Below, in pieces: positions 45,743-54,739 of a stretch of 64,000 nucleotides of DNA. Position 1 is the stretch's first letter; every line of letters starts with the position of its first letter. The notes beneath the pieces were generated by a model, which was given only the letters and a program-made list of their open reading frames with translations, was not told the origin of the DNA and did not search any database. The DNA comes from Enterococcus avium ATCC 14025. Lineage in GTDB: Bacteria; Bacillota; Bacilli; Lactobacillales; Enterococcaceae. Where the stretch lies: positions 835,335 to 899,334 of the forward strand of contig NZ_KE136357.1 in assembly GCF_000406965.1 (NCBI RefSeq). The letters run 5' to 3'. Made by a program: the position numbers and the translations under genes.

Positions 45743-48700
45743 TTACTTAATCAGTTGTAAATGCTGGATAGCGCCTTGATGTGCCGGATTCAGTTTCAAA
45801 ACTTTTTCAAAGCATTCCTTGGCCGCTCGTTCTTCTTCCTTTCCTAGATGACCTAAGCCTTGAAGATAGATACAATAAATTTCATTATCTAACTGGATAT
45901 CATTTTCGTAGACAGAATGGGCTGGTGCCGAGACTGCAAAGAAATCCCATTCAACCGTATCCTTCTGATGTGTTCGACCGTATTCTAGTAATAAATCGAA
46001 TTTAGCCGCCGCCTGTTCCTGCTGTCCTAATTCCTGATAAGCCAAGCCTTGATAGAACAACACATCTGCTGGTTCATCGTTGTAATACAAGACACTTCCC
46101 GGTTCTTGAATACCTTTTGTGGCTTCAATGAAGTGTACGTTTGCTTTGTCTTTTTCGCCACGATTGTTATATAGACGTCCTAGATAAAGATTTGCCACAT
46201 TATCATGATTGCTAGGTAATTTACCTTCTCCTAAATTATGCGGATAGTTAAATGTCGCCTTTAATGTTTTCTCAGCCTTTTTAGGATCTGTATCAATCAA
46301 TTGACGACCTAGTTCAGTCAAAGCATAGGTATACTGCATAGATACTTTGCCTTCTCCACCTTCCCACGGATGGAAGATGCGTCCTTCGATTTCCTGTAAG
46401 ACTTCATGATGACGACCCGTTACATTCAGCAAGGTCAAATACTCAATGAACAAATCATCGCGATCCTTAGTAGTCTTCAGGTATCGCTCTAATGTTTCTA
46501 AACGATCCGATACCGAAACACCTGTCATCGCTTCTAATTGTGTTTTTTCCAGTAAAACCCGCGCATCTGTCGTGTCCAACGAAAATGCTTGATCAATCAT
46601 CTGTTGTGCTTGTTTAGGATCATTTCGTTTATTGTAGTAAGCAAAGGATAAATTCCGGAAAACAGTTGGAAACTCTGACCATGTCTGTGCGGCTTCCTCC
46701 CACAACTTAATGGCTTCGTCGTAGCGTTTCTTATCGTAAAGCAGGTTGCCAAGATAATATTTTGCATGACTGGCTTCTGGTACTAGCTCGATCGCTTTTT
46801 CTAAAAATACCTGCTCCTCTAGGCGACTTGGGAAACAGTAGATTGAATCCGCGGCTTCACCCTCGGCAATCGCTACTTTCGCTTCTTCATTCTCGCCTTG
46901 CTCTAGGTATAACCCAGCTGCATAATAGCCGAGTAGCGGCGAAGAAGCTGGACATTCTGATAGAACTGCTAATGCCTGTTCAGTGAAACCATATTGACGA
47001 TAATCAAGAGCGACTGTCAAATAATTCTGAAGCTCGCCACGCATCACCTTAACATAATCTTCTGGTGTCCCGTTAAGCTCTACCGCTTTTCGATTAATCG
47101 CTAAATCTAACGGATCGATAGCCAACGCTTCGCTTACTTTTTCTGCTACCTCAAAACCTAGCTGTTCCAAAATTAAAATTTCCAGCATTCGCGCCTTCAT
47201 ATGATGGCTGTTTTTAATTAACGCTCGTTGAACAAACTCCGCAGCTCTTTCCCATTCTGCTTTTTGCGCACTTAAGCAAGCCAGTTTGAAAAATGCCGCT
47301 CCTTGCGTATCATCATTCCATGTGGCTTTGTAAAAAGTATCAAAGGCGTCTTCTTTTTCACCTAACATCTCCAAAACCAATCCTAATTGAAATAAAGGCT
47401 CACCATAATAAGGATTTGGTGTCTTCCAAGTTTGTTTAGCTATGGCCTTTTCTAAATAAGTTTTCGCTTCTGTGAATTGTCCGCGTCTAAATAATAATGT
47501 CCCGTATCCTGTGTTTAAACGAATATCAGTGGTATCTCTTTTCAAGCCTTCTAAATAATAATCCGCCGGCTCTCTTGTAGCATGACGATATTGTTCAAGA
47601 TGGGTAGCCGCTAGGAACAATTCCTCGGTGGTTTTTAGCTCTTCTGGTACGGGAATTGCTTCAGCAGGTTCTGGAATCTCTGGTTCTGGCCAGCTCACTT
47701 CTTGAAAGCTGACAAGTTCTTTACCAGACTGGTCTTGGACAACGACTCTCAAGTTTGCCTCTGAAGAGATTGCTTCTGGCAAATCAAATGCCTTTCGATA
47801 CGTATCAGCTGGTGATAAATCTTCTTTATCTTCAAAAATCAATTGATCGTCATTGTAAACTTTTACGCGACACTGTGGTTCTTCACCAGTAACATAGACA
47901 CTCACGATACCTGTTTGTTCCTCTTTTTCAATATTTACTGCGCCATCGATCGTCGCGTTCTTAATATGGCCTACCCCTTTATACGGCATAAAATGCTGCG
48001 TAAAAGTTTTTTCCTCATAAGGTCTCAACCACGTGAAATCCGGTTGATTATCTGTGAAGACGCCAGTCATTAACTCGATGTAAGGTCCATCTTCATCTGT
48101 TAAATTACGATCCCATGCTTGACCAAAATCACCATTTCCCCAGGTCCATTGCTTTTTCCCAGGCGAAACATGATGATCGGCTACATGCAATAAGCCTGCA
48201 TTTAACTGCTCATCAAAATTCCCAATAAAATCAAAATCTGATTTTTCTGCCATATAAGAGGTTGGAACAGGCACATTCTTATATTTTGAAATATCGACAC
48301 CCGCCGAATAATCGACTTTATAATACTCACCAGTCGCAATTGGAAAAGTCGAAACAGCTCGTTTACCATGATCCATAACAGCGGTTACATCCGGTGGAAA
48401 AATTGATGACGTATAATCATTTACAGGTACTGCAGGATTAGCCCACCACAAAAATGTTTGGGGAAGATCTGTCCGATTGTACAGCTGACCTTTGATTTCA
48501 ATGAACGCTTTATCCGGATATAAGGTAAAGGTGGCACTGCCTTTTGTGCCGTACATTTGATCAATTTCCGAGACCCATAAGGATTTTGAACCGTCTTCAT
48601 TTTCCATCAGCTTGAATTCAGTTGGAGAATAGGTCGTTGGACGATGATGCTGCGGCCAATTGAACTCGATGCCCCCAGAAATCCAAGGTCCTGTCAGTCC

Positions 48701-49021
48701 TACCAAAGCCGGCTTGATCACATGATTATAATAGACAAAATCGTAATCGTTCGTTTTATCGATCGCTCGTTGAATACGACCACCTAGCTCAGGTAAAAGC
48801 ATGACTTTAAGGTATTTGTTTTCAATAAATACCGCATGATACTCCTGATACTTCTTTTCATCATAAATTTTTTCAGTTACCGGCAAAGGATAAACCTTCC
48901 CTGTGCTCCCTTGATAAGCACGCTTTTCATAAAAACGGGGATTGTGATCTGGTCCAGCCACTCCATAGGTTGGAATAGTGACCGTTTCTTCCCAGATGCG
49001 AACGCTGTTTACTTGATTCAT
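45743..49021 (-). CDS. DUF5107 domain protein with TPR repeats
   Basis: 1092 residues without signal peptide. Residues about 20-360 form a DUF5107 domain that resembles a galactose-mutarotase-like beta-sandwich (LLPELGGRIQRAIDKTNDYD, GPWISGGIEFNWPQHHRPTT). From about 470 to the end there are many tetratricopeptide repeats (for example YLGNLLYDKKRYDEAIKLW). ATG follows AAAGGAGG. It is cotranscribed with a GPH sugar symporter and divergent from an AraC regulator, so it probably works on an imported carbohydrate in the cytosol, as a hydrolase, epimerase or scaffold. The activity of this family is not known to me. Confidence 0.82.
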   Translation of the reverse strand: MNQVNSVRIWEETVTIPTYGVAGPDHNPRFYEKRAYQGSTGKVYPLPVTEKIYDEKKYQEYHAVFIENKYLKVMLLPELGGRIQRAIDKTNDYDFVYYNHVIKPALVGLTGPWISGGIEFNWPQHHRPTTYSPTEFKLMENEDGSKSLWVSEIDQMYGTKGSATFTLYPDKAFIEIKGQLYNRTDLPQTFLWWANPAVPVNDYTSSIFPPDVTAVMDHGKRAVSTFPIATGEYYKVDYSAGVDISKYKNVPVPTSYMAEKSDFDFIGNFDEQLNAGLLHVADHHVSPGKKQWTWGNGDFGQAWDRNLTDEDGPYIELMTGVFTDNQPDFTWLRPYEEKTFTQHFMPYKGVGHIKNATIDGAVNIEKEEQTGIVSVYVTGEEPQCRVKVYNDDQLIFEDKEDLSPADTYRKAFDLPEAISSEANLRVVVQDQSGKELVSFQEVSWPEPEIPEPAEAIPVPEELKTTEELFLAATHLEQYRHATREPADYYLEGLKRDTTDIRLNTGYGTLLFRRGQFTEAKTYLEKAIAKQTWKTPNPYYGEPLFQLGLVLEMLGEKEDAFDTFYKATWNDDTQGAAFFKLACLSAQKAEWERAAEFVQRALIKNSHHMKARMLEILILEQLGFEVAEKVSEALAIDPLDLAINRKAVELNGTPEDYVKVMRGELQNYLTVALDYRQYGFTEQALAVLSECPASSPLLGYYAAGLYLEQGENEEAKVAIAEGEAADSIYCFPSRLEEQVFLEKAIELVPEASHAKYYLGNLLYDKKRYDEAIKLWEEAAQTWSEFPTVFRNLSFAYYNKRNDPKQAQQMIDQAFSLDTTDARVLLEKTQLEAMTGVSVSDRLETLERYLKTTKDRDDLFIEYLTLLNVTGRHHEVLQEIEGRIFHPWEGGEGKVSMQYTYALTELGRQLIDTDPKKAEKTLKATFNYPHNLGEGKLPSNHDNVANLYLGRLYNNRGEKDKANVHFIEATKGIQEPGSVLYYNDEPADVLFYQGLAYQELGQQEQAAAKFDLLLEYGRTHQKDTVEWDFFAVSAPAHSVYENDIQLDNEIYCIYLQGLGHLGKEEERAAKECFEKVLKLNPAHQGAIQHLQLIK

Positions 49022-49061
49022 TCATTGCTGCCTCCTTTTAACTTATAATGAAAGTATAAAT

Positions 49062-49075
49062 TGGAAGCGTTTTTA
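49062..49075. promoter_or_regulatory. cre-like site upstream of the DUF5107 operon
   Basis: TGGAAGCGTTTTTA keeps the core AANCGNT of the CcpA site but deviates at two outer positions. It sits about 40-55 bases before the DUF5107 start. Confidence 0.4.
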
Positions 49076-49089
49076 ATAAAATAGAGCTT

Positions 49090-49118
49090 TTTACAAAAGA
49101 TGGACAATATCGTATAAT
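49090..49118 (+). promoter_or_regulatory. Promoter of the AraC-family gene
   Basis: TTTACA (49090-49095), 17-base spacer, TATAAT (49113-49118), giving a leader of about 35 bases before the ATG at 49159. Confidence 0.8.
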
Positions 49119-49158
49119 TTCTTCATAAGACAGAATTTAATAAACCGAGGAGAATTTT

Positions 49159-50073
49159 ATGAAGCAGAGAAAAAGAGATGGATTTAAGAACGAACGTTAT
49201 GTTAAATTTCCAACGATGAACTTCCCAAGCTATCTTGCGCATCCGCTAGTTGAGCATACTTATGCTACTGAGCTAGGCTATTATCCTAAAGCAAAACACC
49301 ATTATCGAGAGCGATTGGACGGCGCTGATGAAGCTATTATGTTTTTTTGTCAAGAAGGTCAAGGAACGATTTGTATTTATACAGAGAACCATTGGGAAAA
49401 GATTTCGATACAGCCCTTCAGTATTTTTTGTATTCCACCCAAGATTCCTCATTACTATTATTCAAACGATGCTGATCCATGGTCGATTATTTGGGTCCAT
49501 TTTTCCAGTCCCTTAATTGAACAGCTCCCAATTCAGAGCTTCACTCTGGCTTCTATGAGTGATGGACAAAAGCGTGAGATTCTAGAGTCTAGTCTAATTG
49601 AACTTTTTTCAATGGATCGAAAAAACTATACTTTAGAAAACGCCATTTTCATCGCCAATCTATTACGACACATTTTAGTAACTTCTTACTACTACCTTGA
49701 TACCACACATTCAAATCAAAAAAAGGATTATCTATTAACCGCGTGTATTCAATATATGGCCCAGCATTTACAGGCGTTCATAACCCTTGAAGACTTATCA
49801 CAGAAGTTTAACGTTTCTACAAGTTATCTGAATAAAATTTTCAAAAAGGAAACCGGAAAATCCCCGATTGGCTTTTTCACCAAATTAAAAATGGACGAAG
49901 CCTGTAAATTACTTAGAATCACTAAATTGAAAATTATTGAAATTGCAAAAGAGCTTGGCTATGATGACCCCTATTATTTCTCACGACTATTTAAAAAATA
50001 CAATCATATGTCCCCAAAGGCTTATCGAGAGCGGTATGTGCCCACGTTTAAAAATTTTACTAAAGATTTTTAA
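49159..50073 (+). CDS. AraC-family transcription regulator of the DUF5107/GPH operon
   Basis: 304 residues. N-terminal cupin region (FCQEGQGTICIYTENHWEKI, FCIPPKIPHYYYSNDADPWS) for ligand binding and a C-terminal double helix-turn-helix (LEDLSQKFNVSTSYLNKIFK and IAKELGYDDPYYFSRLFKKY) ending SPKAYRERY. ATG follows CGAGGAG. Divergent from the DUF5107 gene with 137 bases between them, so it most likely activates that operon in response to its sugar. Confidence 0.87.
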   Translation: MKQRKRDGFKNERYVKFPTMNFPSYLAHPLVEHTYATELGYYPKAKHHYRERLDGADEAIMFFCQEGQGTICIYTENHWEKISIQPFSIFCIPPKIPHYYYSNDADPWSIIWVHFSSPLIEQLPIQSFTLASMSDGQKREILESSLIELFSMDRKNYTLENAIFIANLLRHILVTSYYYLDTTHSNQKKDYLLTACIQYMAQHLQAFITLEDLSQKFNVSTSYLNKIFKKETGKSPIGFFTKLKMDEACKLLRITKLKIIEIAKELGYDDPYYFSRLFKKYNHMSPKAYRERYVPTFKNFTKDF

Positions 50074-50550
50074 ACTATATATTGTCAAATAGTAAGGATC
50101 AATCAAAGCCTATTTTTTTCTAGAAAATCATTCACATAATCAAAATTTCTCATCACAAATTCCACATCCAAACTTTTTTTAAATAAACTTAGACGAATCT
50201 TGGCAACAAAAATATGAGACGCATTTCTTTTTGGTGAATAACTCCTTTAAAAAAGATGCTGATATCACTATATTCACCCCTTATAGATGATAGGTATTCT
50301 GCTCTAATCAAGTCAAAAGCCCATCATTTCGTGGGCTTTTTTCTTATTTTTAGATAAAAATTCGGGTATTTATTTCTTGATTAAGTTATTTTATGAAGGT
50401 ATTTGACGCGTGGTTGTCGTATTCCTTAGATTAGAATTTTTATATTTTAGTTGCAATCAAATTTTTGGTGTGTAAATTCCGCGAAAATAGGCGTATGTTG
50501 TTAGTGTAGATATCTCAATAAAGAATGATTTCAAGAAAGGAGTGACCTAT
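50074..50550. other. Intergenic region
   Basis: About 480 AT-rich bases. A plus-strand terminator is at 50308-50336; the rest shows no supported gene. The promoter of the following gene must lie after the terminator but is not clear. Confidence 0.45.
50308..50336 (+). terminator. Terminator
   Basis: AAAGCCCA and TGGGCTTT form a stem with a TCATTTCG loop and are followed by TTTTTTC. Confidence 0.75.
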
Positions 50551-50934
50551 TTGCAAGAATACGGCATCACCAGACAAAAACTGTTTACGTTGTCACGGCA
50601 GACAATCGAAAAACGCATTCGCAAGTTTTACCATGAGACAAAAGATGGCACGGCCACCATCGAACTGTTGATTGCACTGCAAGTTAGAGCAGAACTCTGC
50701 GAATCAGAATTCAAGAGTGTGTTACGCGGATTAGCGAACTACATTTTCTTAAAAACCCGCTCGACTGCCGCGATGCGTCGCTATTATATTTATTTTACCG
50801 ATTATTTTGGAAAGAAAGAATGGCAATTATTATCCGCGAAATTATTCCCAGCGCAAACCTATGTCGCTGAAGAAGCGGAGGAATTAGTGAGCCAGATCAC
50901 CGAAAAACCATTAACAGGATTTGCGGAATCATGA
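50551..50934 (+). CDS. Hypothetical protein encoded with a DUF2922 gene
   Basis: 127 residues that I do not recognise. Mostly alpha-helical and Arg/Lys-rich at the start (LFTLSRQTIEKRIRKFYHET), with IELLIALQVRAELCESEFK in the middle. TTG start eight bases after AAAGGAG fits better than the GTG nine bases upstream, which would overlap that site. It is the first gene of a pair with the DUF2922 protein 57 bases downstream. No transmembrane segment, no known catalytic motif. Confidence 0.65.
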   Translation: MQEYGITRQKLFTLSRQTIEKRIRKFYHETKDGTATIELLIALQVRAELCESEFKSVLRGLANYIFLKTRSTAAMRRYYIYFTDYFGKKEWQLLSAKLFPAQTYVAEEAEELVSQITEKPLTGFAES

Positions 50935-50991
50935 AGGTGATTTCCAGTCCAAGTGAAGAAAAACGAAAAACGAAAGGAAGAAAACCAAAAA

Positions 50992-51681
50992 ATGAAAACG
51001 ATTACGTTAGATGCGGAATTTGCCGACGAACTTGGCAAGCCCCATCATTTGAAATTTAAACATTTTGATCCCACCAAAACCGCGGATCAAGTCAAAACAG
51101 CATTAACCAAATTAACCAAGATCGGCCTGTTTGAAAAAGACGGGATTGCGCTATTCAAAGAAGTTTTGCACGCCAAAGTAATCGTTCGAGAAGTCCGCAC
51201 GATCTTTGATGACCGAGAAAAAATCGAGCAACCCGCCAACGATCCAATGAATGTCATGATGGAGGCAGCTGACGCACAGCCAGTTGTAGAAACGACTGTT
51301 GCAAAAGAAAAACCACAGATGCAGTCTGTAAAAAATAACAAAAGTACTGGACACATCCGCTTTCCAGAGGATTTCACAATCACCGAAGAGCAGCCAAAAC
51401 CAGGCTGGTTGATCAAAACCATCCAGCTGCCAATGGGTGTGAACCCGCAGGATATCAGTGAAAGTCAGGCGCTGACGATGATTACATCCAGTTTGCCAGC
51501 CGGTGTCACCGTGGAGGATCTGTCGGTAGATGAGCAAGCAACGCCTGTGAAGCTGATCATTACGGCGAAATATGAGGAGGAAGCAGAAGAAGTAGTCATG
51601 TCCGCAAATAAAGAATCGCCGCCAGCAAAACCTAAGAAGAAACGTAAACGTCTGCTCAATCGTATGCGCAAACGAGAATAA
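50992..51681 (+). CDS. DUF2922 family protein with extended basic C-terminus
   Basis: 229 residues. Residues 1-72 (ITLDAEFADELGKPHHLKFK, then KTALTKLTKIGLFEKDG) follow the short DUF2922 pattern, normally a complete 70-residue protein. A Gln/Glu/Lys linker leads to a second beta-rich unit (TIQLPMGVNPQDISESQALT and further) and a very basic tail KPKKKRKRLLNRMRKRE. The ATG at 50992 begins the DUF2922 fold; earlier in-frame starts are possible. The extension and tail are unusual and suggest nucleic-acid or membrane binding. Function unknown. Confidence 0.65.
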   Translation: MKTITLDAEFADELGKPHHLKFKHFDPTKTADQVKTALTKLTKIGLFEKDGIALFKEVLHAKVIVREVRTIFDDREKIEQPANDPMNVMMEAADAQPVVETTVAKEKPQMQSVKNNKSTGHIRFPEDFTITEEQPKPGWLIKTIQLPMGVNPQDISESQALTMITSSLPAGVTVEDLSVDEQATPVKLIITAKYEEEAEEVVMSANKESPPAKPKKKRKRLLNRMRKRE

Positions 51682-51684
51682 GTA

Positions 51685-51737
51685 GCACACTTCCGTCTTA
51701 TCAAAAAATCCAACGTTGGGATGAGGCGGAAGTGTGC
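51685..51737. other. Compound inverted repeat after the DUF2922 gene
   Basis: GCACACTTCCG (51685-51695) pairs perfectly with CGGAAGTGTGC (51727-51737); the 31-base loop holds the palindrome CCAACGTTGG. No T-tract follows, so it is not a classical terminator. Confidence 0.6.
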
Positions 51738-51766
51738 AGGATTTGAAAAGGTGAGTGCAAATTTTA

Positions 51767-51792
51767 AGCCCGCAAAAGCTGCGGGCTATTTG
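51767..51792. terminator. Probable terminator between convergent genes
   Basis: Perfect eight-base stem AGCCCGCA / TGCGGGCT (51767-51787) with weak T-rich flanks on both strands, between the DUF2922 gene and the convergent DUF1361 gene. Confidence 0.55.
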
Positions 51793-51900
51793 ACCTGCCC
51801 CCATTTGTTCCAACGGAGGGATAATTATTCTGCTATTTATCAATTTTTAAACGTATTGTCTTTCCGAATTAATAGTATACGGCAACGTTATCTGATGAGT

Positions 51901-52626
51901 CTATTTCCCTTGTCTGATCAATTGTAGCAACGGATTTAAGAAAGTTAAGGCATAAAACATTGCGAGAAAAATTCCGTAAAGAAGCGTAAATAAGAACCCA
52001 TCTCGCCGATTTTTACTAATGCTAAAATGGTCCACCAACTTTTTCACAAACGTTCTTGGATGCAGTAAGTCCCATGTGTTGAAGCGAATGTAACGCCCTA
52101 AATAAATTCCAAAGCTCAATAATAGGAAGATCAGCCCTGTTAGTGTCCAAAATAATGGCGTATTAATCTGATTAATCGTTTGCGGATCAATATAGATGAT
52201 TACTAAGAATTGAAGCAATAGAATATTCAGTGCTGTATTTAAGACACCCGAGATGGCTAAGCTTAGTACAGAAATAATGTCATACCAAATCGGCACTTCC
52301 ACTTTATCCACTTCTCGGTGAGTCAAATTCAATTCTGTGATCAAATATCCGGAGTTCGGCAAAAATAAAAACCAAGCGATCAAACCGATAACTAGTACGG
52401 CTAAAGAAATACTGGTAACCAGATTACTTTGAAGAACGGCCCCTAGCCAAGAAATAAACAGCTGGGTGAGAATCGTACCCACCAAAATGACCACCGGAAT
52501 AAGTGAAAGCTTGAAATTATGGACCATTGGTTTAAACAGTTTTGTGTGAAACAAGCGTGGGCGAATCACGATCGTCCCAATCGCAAATAAATTGAATAAA
52601 ATGGTAACTATTAGTATTACGGACAA
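51901..52626 (-). CDS. DUF1361 family membrane protein
   Basis: 241 residues, six or seven predicted spans. FLPNSGYLITELNLTHREVD (about residue 90) and GRYIRFNTWDLLHPR are the DUF1361 signatures. I use a TTG start at 52626, seven bases after GGAG; a TTG 42 bases upstream has no ribosome site. Function of the family is unknown. Single gene. Confidence 0.8.
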   Translation of the reverse strand: MSVILIVTILFNLFAIGTIVIRPRLFHTKLFKPMVHNFKLSLIPVVILVGTILTQLFISWLGAVLQSNLVTSISLAVLVIGLIAWFLFLPNSGYLITELNLTHREVDKVEVPIWYDIISVLSLAISGVLNTALNILLLQFLVIIYIDPQTINQINTPLFWTLTGLIFLLLSFGIYLGRYIRFNTWDLLHPRTFVKKLVDHFSISKNRRDGFLFTLLYGIFLAMFYALTFLNPLLQLIRQGK

Positions 52627-52761
52627 AATATCACTCCATATTTTTCTTTTTACTTCTATCGCAACCAAGACTAAAACTTTTGCTTACTAGTTCTAACATA
52701 AGTTGCCATTGAAATACAGACAACCTCGTAAATTCAAGTACAAATATCATAGAGTATCGTC

Positions 52762-53000
52762 GTGATACTAATTTTTCAATTCGTAAAGTTATCAGTGTTA
52801 CAAAATATTTTTCATCTAGGAAATAATTCTGATTCTAGTTATGGTACAGAAAGTAGCGGTCTTTTACTAAAAATAATCGGTCCATTATTTGCTCGTCTAT
52901 CAAAAAAAATCCACCGATTGGTGCTATGCTGGCAACAGATGTATCCTTAACTAATACAAGCGGTCAGTTCTTTAATGAATCTGGAAAGGTCGTGCCCCCT
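52762..53000 (+). pseudogene. Decayed oxidoreductase-like coding remnant
   Basis: One plus-strand frame reads LLLKIIGPLFARLSKK up to the run of eight A at 52902-52909, and another continues PPIGAMLATDVSLTNTSGQF and FNESGKVVPPS. One more A would join them. The pattern resembles the C-terminal end of short-chain dehydrogenases, but the match is loose and most of the gene is missing. Confidence 0.4.
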
Positions 53001-53110
53001 TCCTGCCCAATTTTCAGCACAAATGGCTGATCAATGGTGGACTATTAACAATCAATGTAGTTTGATCGTAAGAGTAACTCCGCATCTTGAAAAAAGAAAG
53101 GATAACACGA

Positions 53111-53506
53111 ATGGCTCAATTTCAATTATTTGATATTCCCAAAAACCAAACAGAATTCTCTACAAAGGAAGTCATGGCGATTACAGGCTTTACTAAAGAA
53201 GCCTTACGTTATTATGAAAAACTGGATATTCTAGGTTCCATTAAACGCGATACCAATAATTACCGACGATACTCTGCAAATAATCTCCAACGGATGCAAA
53301 TAATTAGGATCTTTCAGTACACCGGAATGGAGTTAACCCTGCTGAAGGAATTTTCGGACCATGATCCAATCGAGAAACATCTAAAAGTTTATCAAGACTA
53401 TCAAGTTTCTCTACAAGAGCATATACAACAGCTAATAGAAATTTCTGAATTCATTGATAAAAAAATTGAGTATCTCAATGAACGAAAATCTTCGAATAAA
53501 AATTAA
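53111..53506 (+). CDS. MerR-family transcription regulator
   Basis: 131 residues. The N-terminal winged helix FSTKEVMAITGFTKEALRYY is the MerR DNA-binding domain, with NYRRYSANNLQRMQIIR as its wing, followed by the long dimerisation helix ending in SEFIDKKIEYLN. There is no conserved Cys for metal, so it is of the organic-effector or stress type. ATG 53111 has AAAGGATAAC upstream. Encoded 68 bases in front of a quinone oxidoreductase gene, its likely target. It is also the only MerR gene in the window that could act on the two MerR-type promoters at 28458 and 35662. Confidence 0.87.
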   Translation: MAQFQLFDIPKNQTEFSTKEVMAITGFTKEALRYYEKLDILGSIKRDTNNYRRYSANNLQRMQIIRIFQYTGMELTLLKEFSDHDPIEKHLKVYQDYQVSLQEHIQQLIEISEFIDKKIEYLNERKSSNKN

Positions 53507-53574
53507 ACAAACTTATTGCTATGTGGTTAAGCCCATAGTTTATGATGTGAGTAAATTTGAAAGAAGGTTTTTTA

Positions 53575-54519
53575 ATGAAAACAATAGCAATTCATCAATT
53601 TGGTTCAGCCCAAGAATTACAAGAAACAGAACTAACTCAATTACCATTACAGAAAAACGAGATTTTGATCACCAACCATGCCTTTAGTATTAATCCTATG
53701 GATATCGCTGGTCGTTTAGGTATGCTGGATAAACCCTTTAACGAACTATGGTCTTTTCCGATCGTTCTCGGCTGGGATTTTGCCGGGTTGGTAGCACAAG
53801 TGGGCAGCGACGTGACTAGTTATCAAGTAGGCGATCCTGTTTTTGGTAATGCCCCCACTGTGCGACCAGGAAATAACGGGACCTACAGCGAATCAATTAT
53901 TACCACACCAGAATTGATTGCTCCAATTCCTGCTGGATTATCCTTTGATAAAGCAGCCGCTTTACCAATTGCTGGTTTGACCGCTTATTGTGCCATCGTG
54001 AAGAATCTGAGCCTACAGGAAAACCAAAAAATATTGATCCAGGGAGGCGCTGGCGGCGTTGGTCTGATCGCTGTACAAATTGCTAAAGCTTTAGGAGCCT
54101 ACGTAGCTGCCACTGCAAGTCCATCTAATCATGCTTTGCTGAAGGAAATGGGCGTCGATGAACTGATTGACTACAATCAAGTTTCTCCAGGAGATGTTTT
54201 GCAGGATTATGATGCCGTTTTTGATACGGCGGGAGATATTGACTCTGGTTTAAACGTTTTGAAAGCTGATGGAAAACTAGTAACAGTTGCCGCTCAGCCT
54301 ACTCCTGAACAGCAGCAGGATCAACAAAAACAAGTCAGTTTTCAATTTACAAATGGGACATCAGAGGACTTAACAGCCCTTGCCAACCTCACACTTGAAG
54401 GAAAAATCAACTTGCAGCTAACAATCATGCCGCTCTCAGTTGAGAATGTTCAAAAGGCCCATGAAATGATCGAAGGACGCCATACTAGAGGTAAAATTGT
54501 CATTCATGTGAAGGATTAG
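53575..54519 (+). CDS. NADP-dependent quinone oxidoreductase / zinc-free alcohol dehydrogenase-like
   Basis: 314 residues of the medium-chain dehydrogenase superfamily. It lacks the zinc-binding Cys residues, and has the NADP motif IQGGAGGVGLIAVQIAKALG near 150, LGWDFAGLVAQVGSDV near 68 and the C-terminal GRHTRGKIVIHV. Such enzymes reduce quinones or enones. ATG at 53575 follows GAAGG. Together with the MerR gene it forms a redox-stress pair. Confidence 0.88.
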   Translation: MKTIAIHQFGSAQELQETELTQLPLQKNEILITNHAFSINPMDIAGRLGMLDKPFNELWSFPIVLGWDFAGLVAQVGSDVTSYQVGDPVFGNAPTVRPGNNGTYSESIITTPELIAPIPAGLSFDKAAALPIAGLTAYCAIVKNLSLQENQKILIQGGAGGVGLIAVQIAKALGAYVAATASPSNHALLKEMGVDELIDYNQVSPGDVLQDYDAVFDTAGDIDSGLNVLKADGKLVTVAAQPTPEQQQDQQKQVSFQFTNGTSEDLTALANLTLEGKINLQLTIMPLSVENVQKAHEMIEGRHTRGKIVIHVKD

Positions 54520-54614
54520 GAAAACGTATTAGCTTGAAGAACATCTCTGTCCAGTATCCTATTTAGTCACACTTCGCTTTTAATAGATATTCCTTCAGAA
54601 AATAAAGACACACA

Positions 54615-54649
54615 AACGTGTACATAGCCCAAGAATGTACACGTTTTTT
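54615..54649 (+). terminator. Terminator after the quinone oxidoreductase gene
   Basis: AACGTGTACAT (54615-54625) pairs with ATGTACACGTT (54635-54645) followed by TTTTG. Confidence 0.85.
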
Positions 54650-54683
54650 GTGCTATCTATGATGTATACAAAAGGACAATAAA

Positions 54684-54719
54684 GAAAAAAAGACCCTTCT
54701 TTTTATCAAGAAAGGGCCT
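54684..54719 (-). terminator. Terminator after the VWA surface protein gene
   Basis: Minus strand: GGCCCTTTCTT and AAGAAGGGTC form a stem with a short loop, followed by TTTTTTT. Confidence 0.8.
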
Positions 54720-54739
54720 CTATTTACTTCAATTTTTCA

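Noticed and set aside
51151-51843. 230-codon minus-strand frame opposite the DUF2922 gene
   Set aside because: Composition is Cys/Phe/His-rich and meaningless; it is antisense to a better supported plus-strand gene with ribosome site and known fold.
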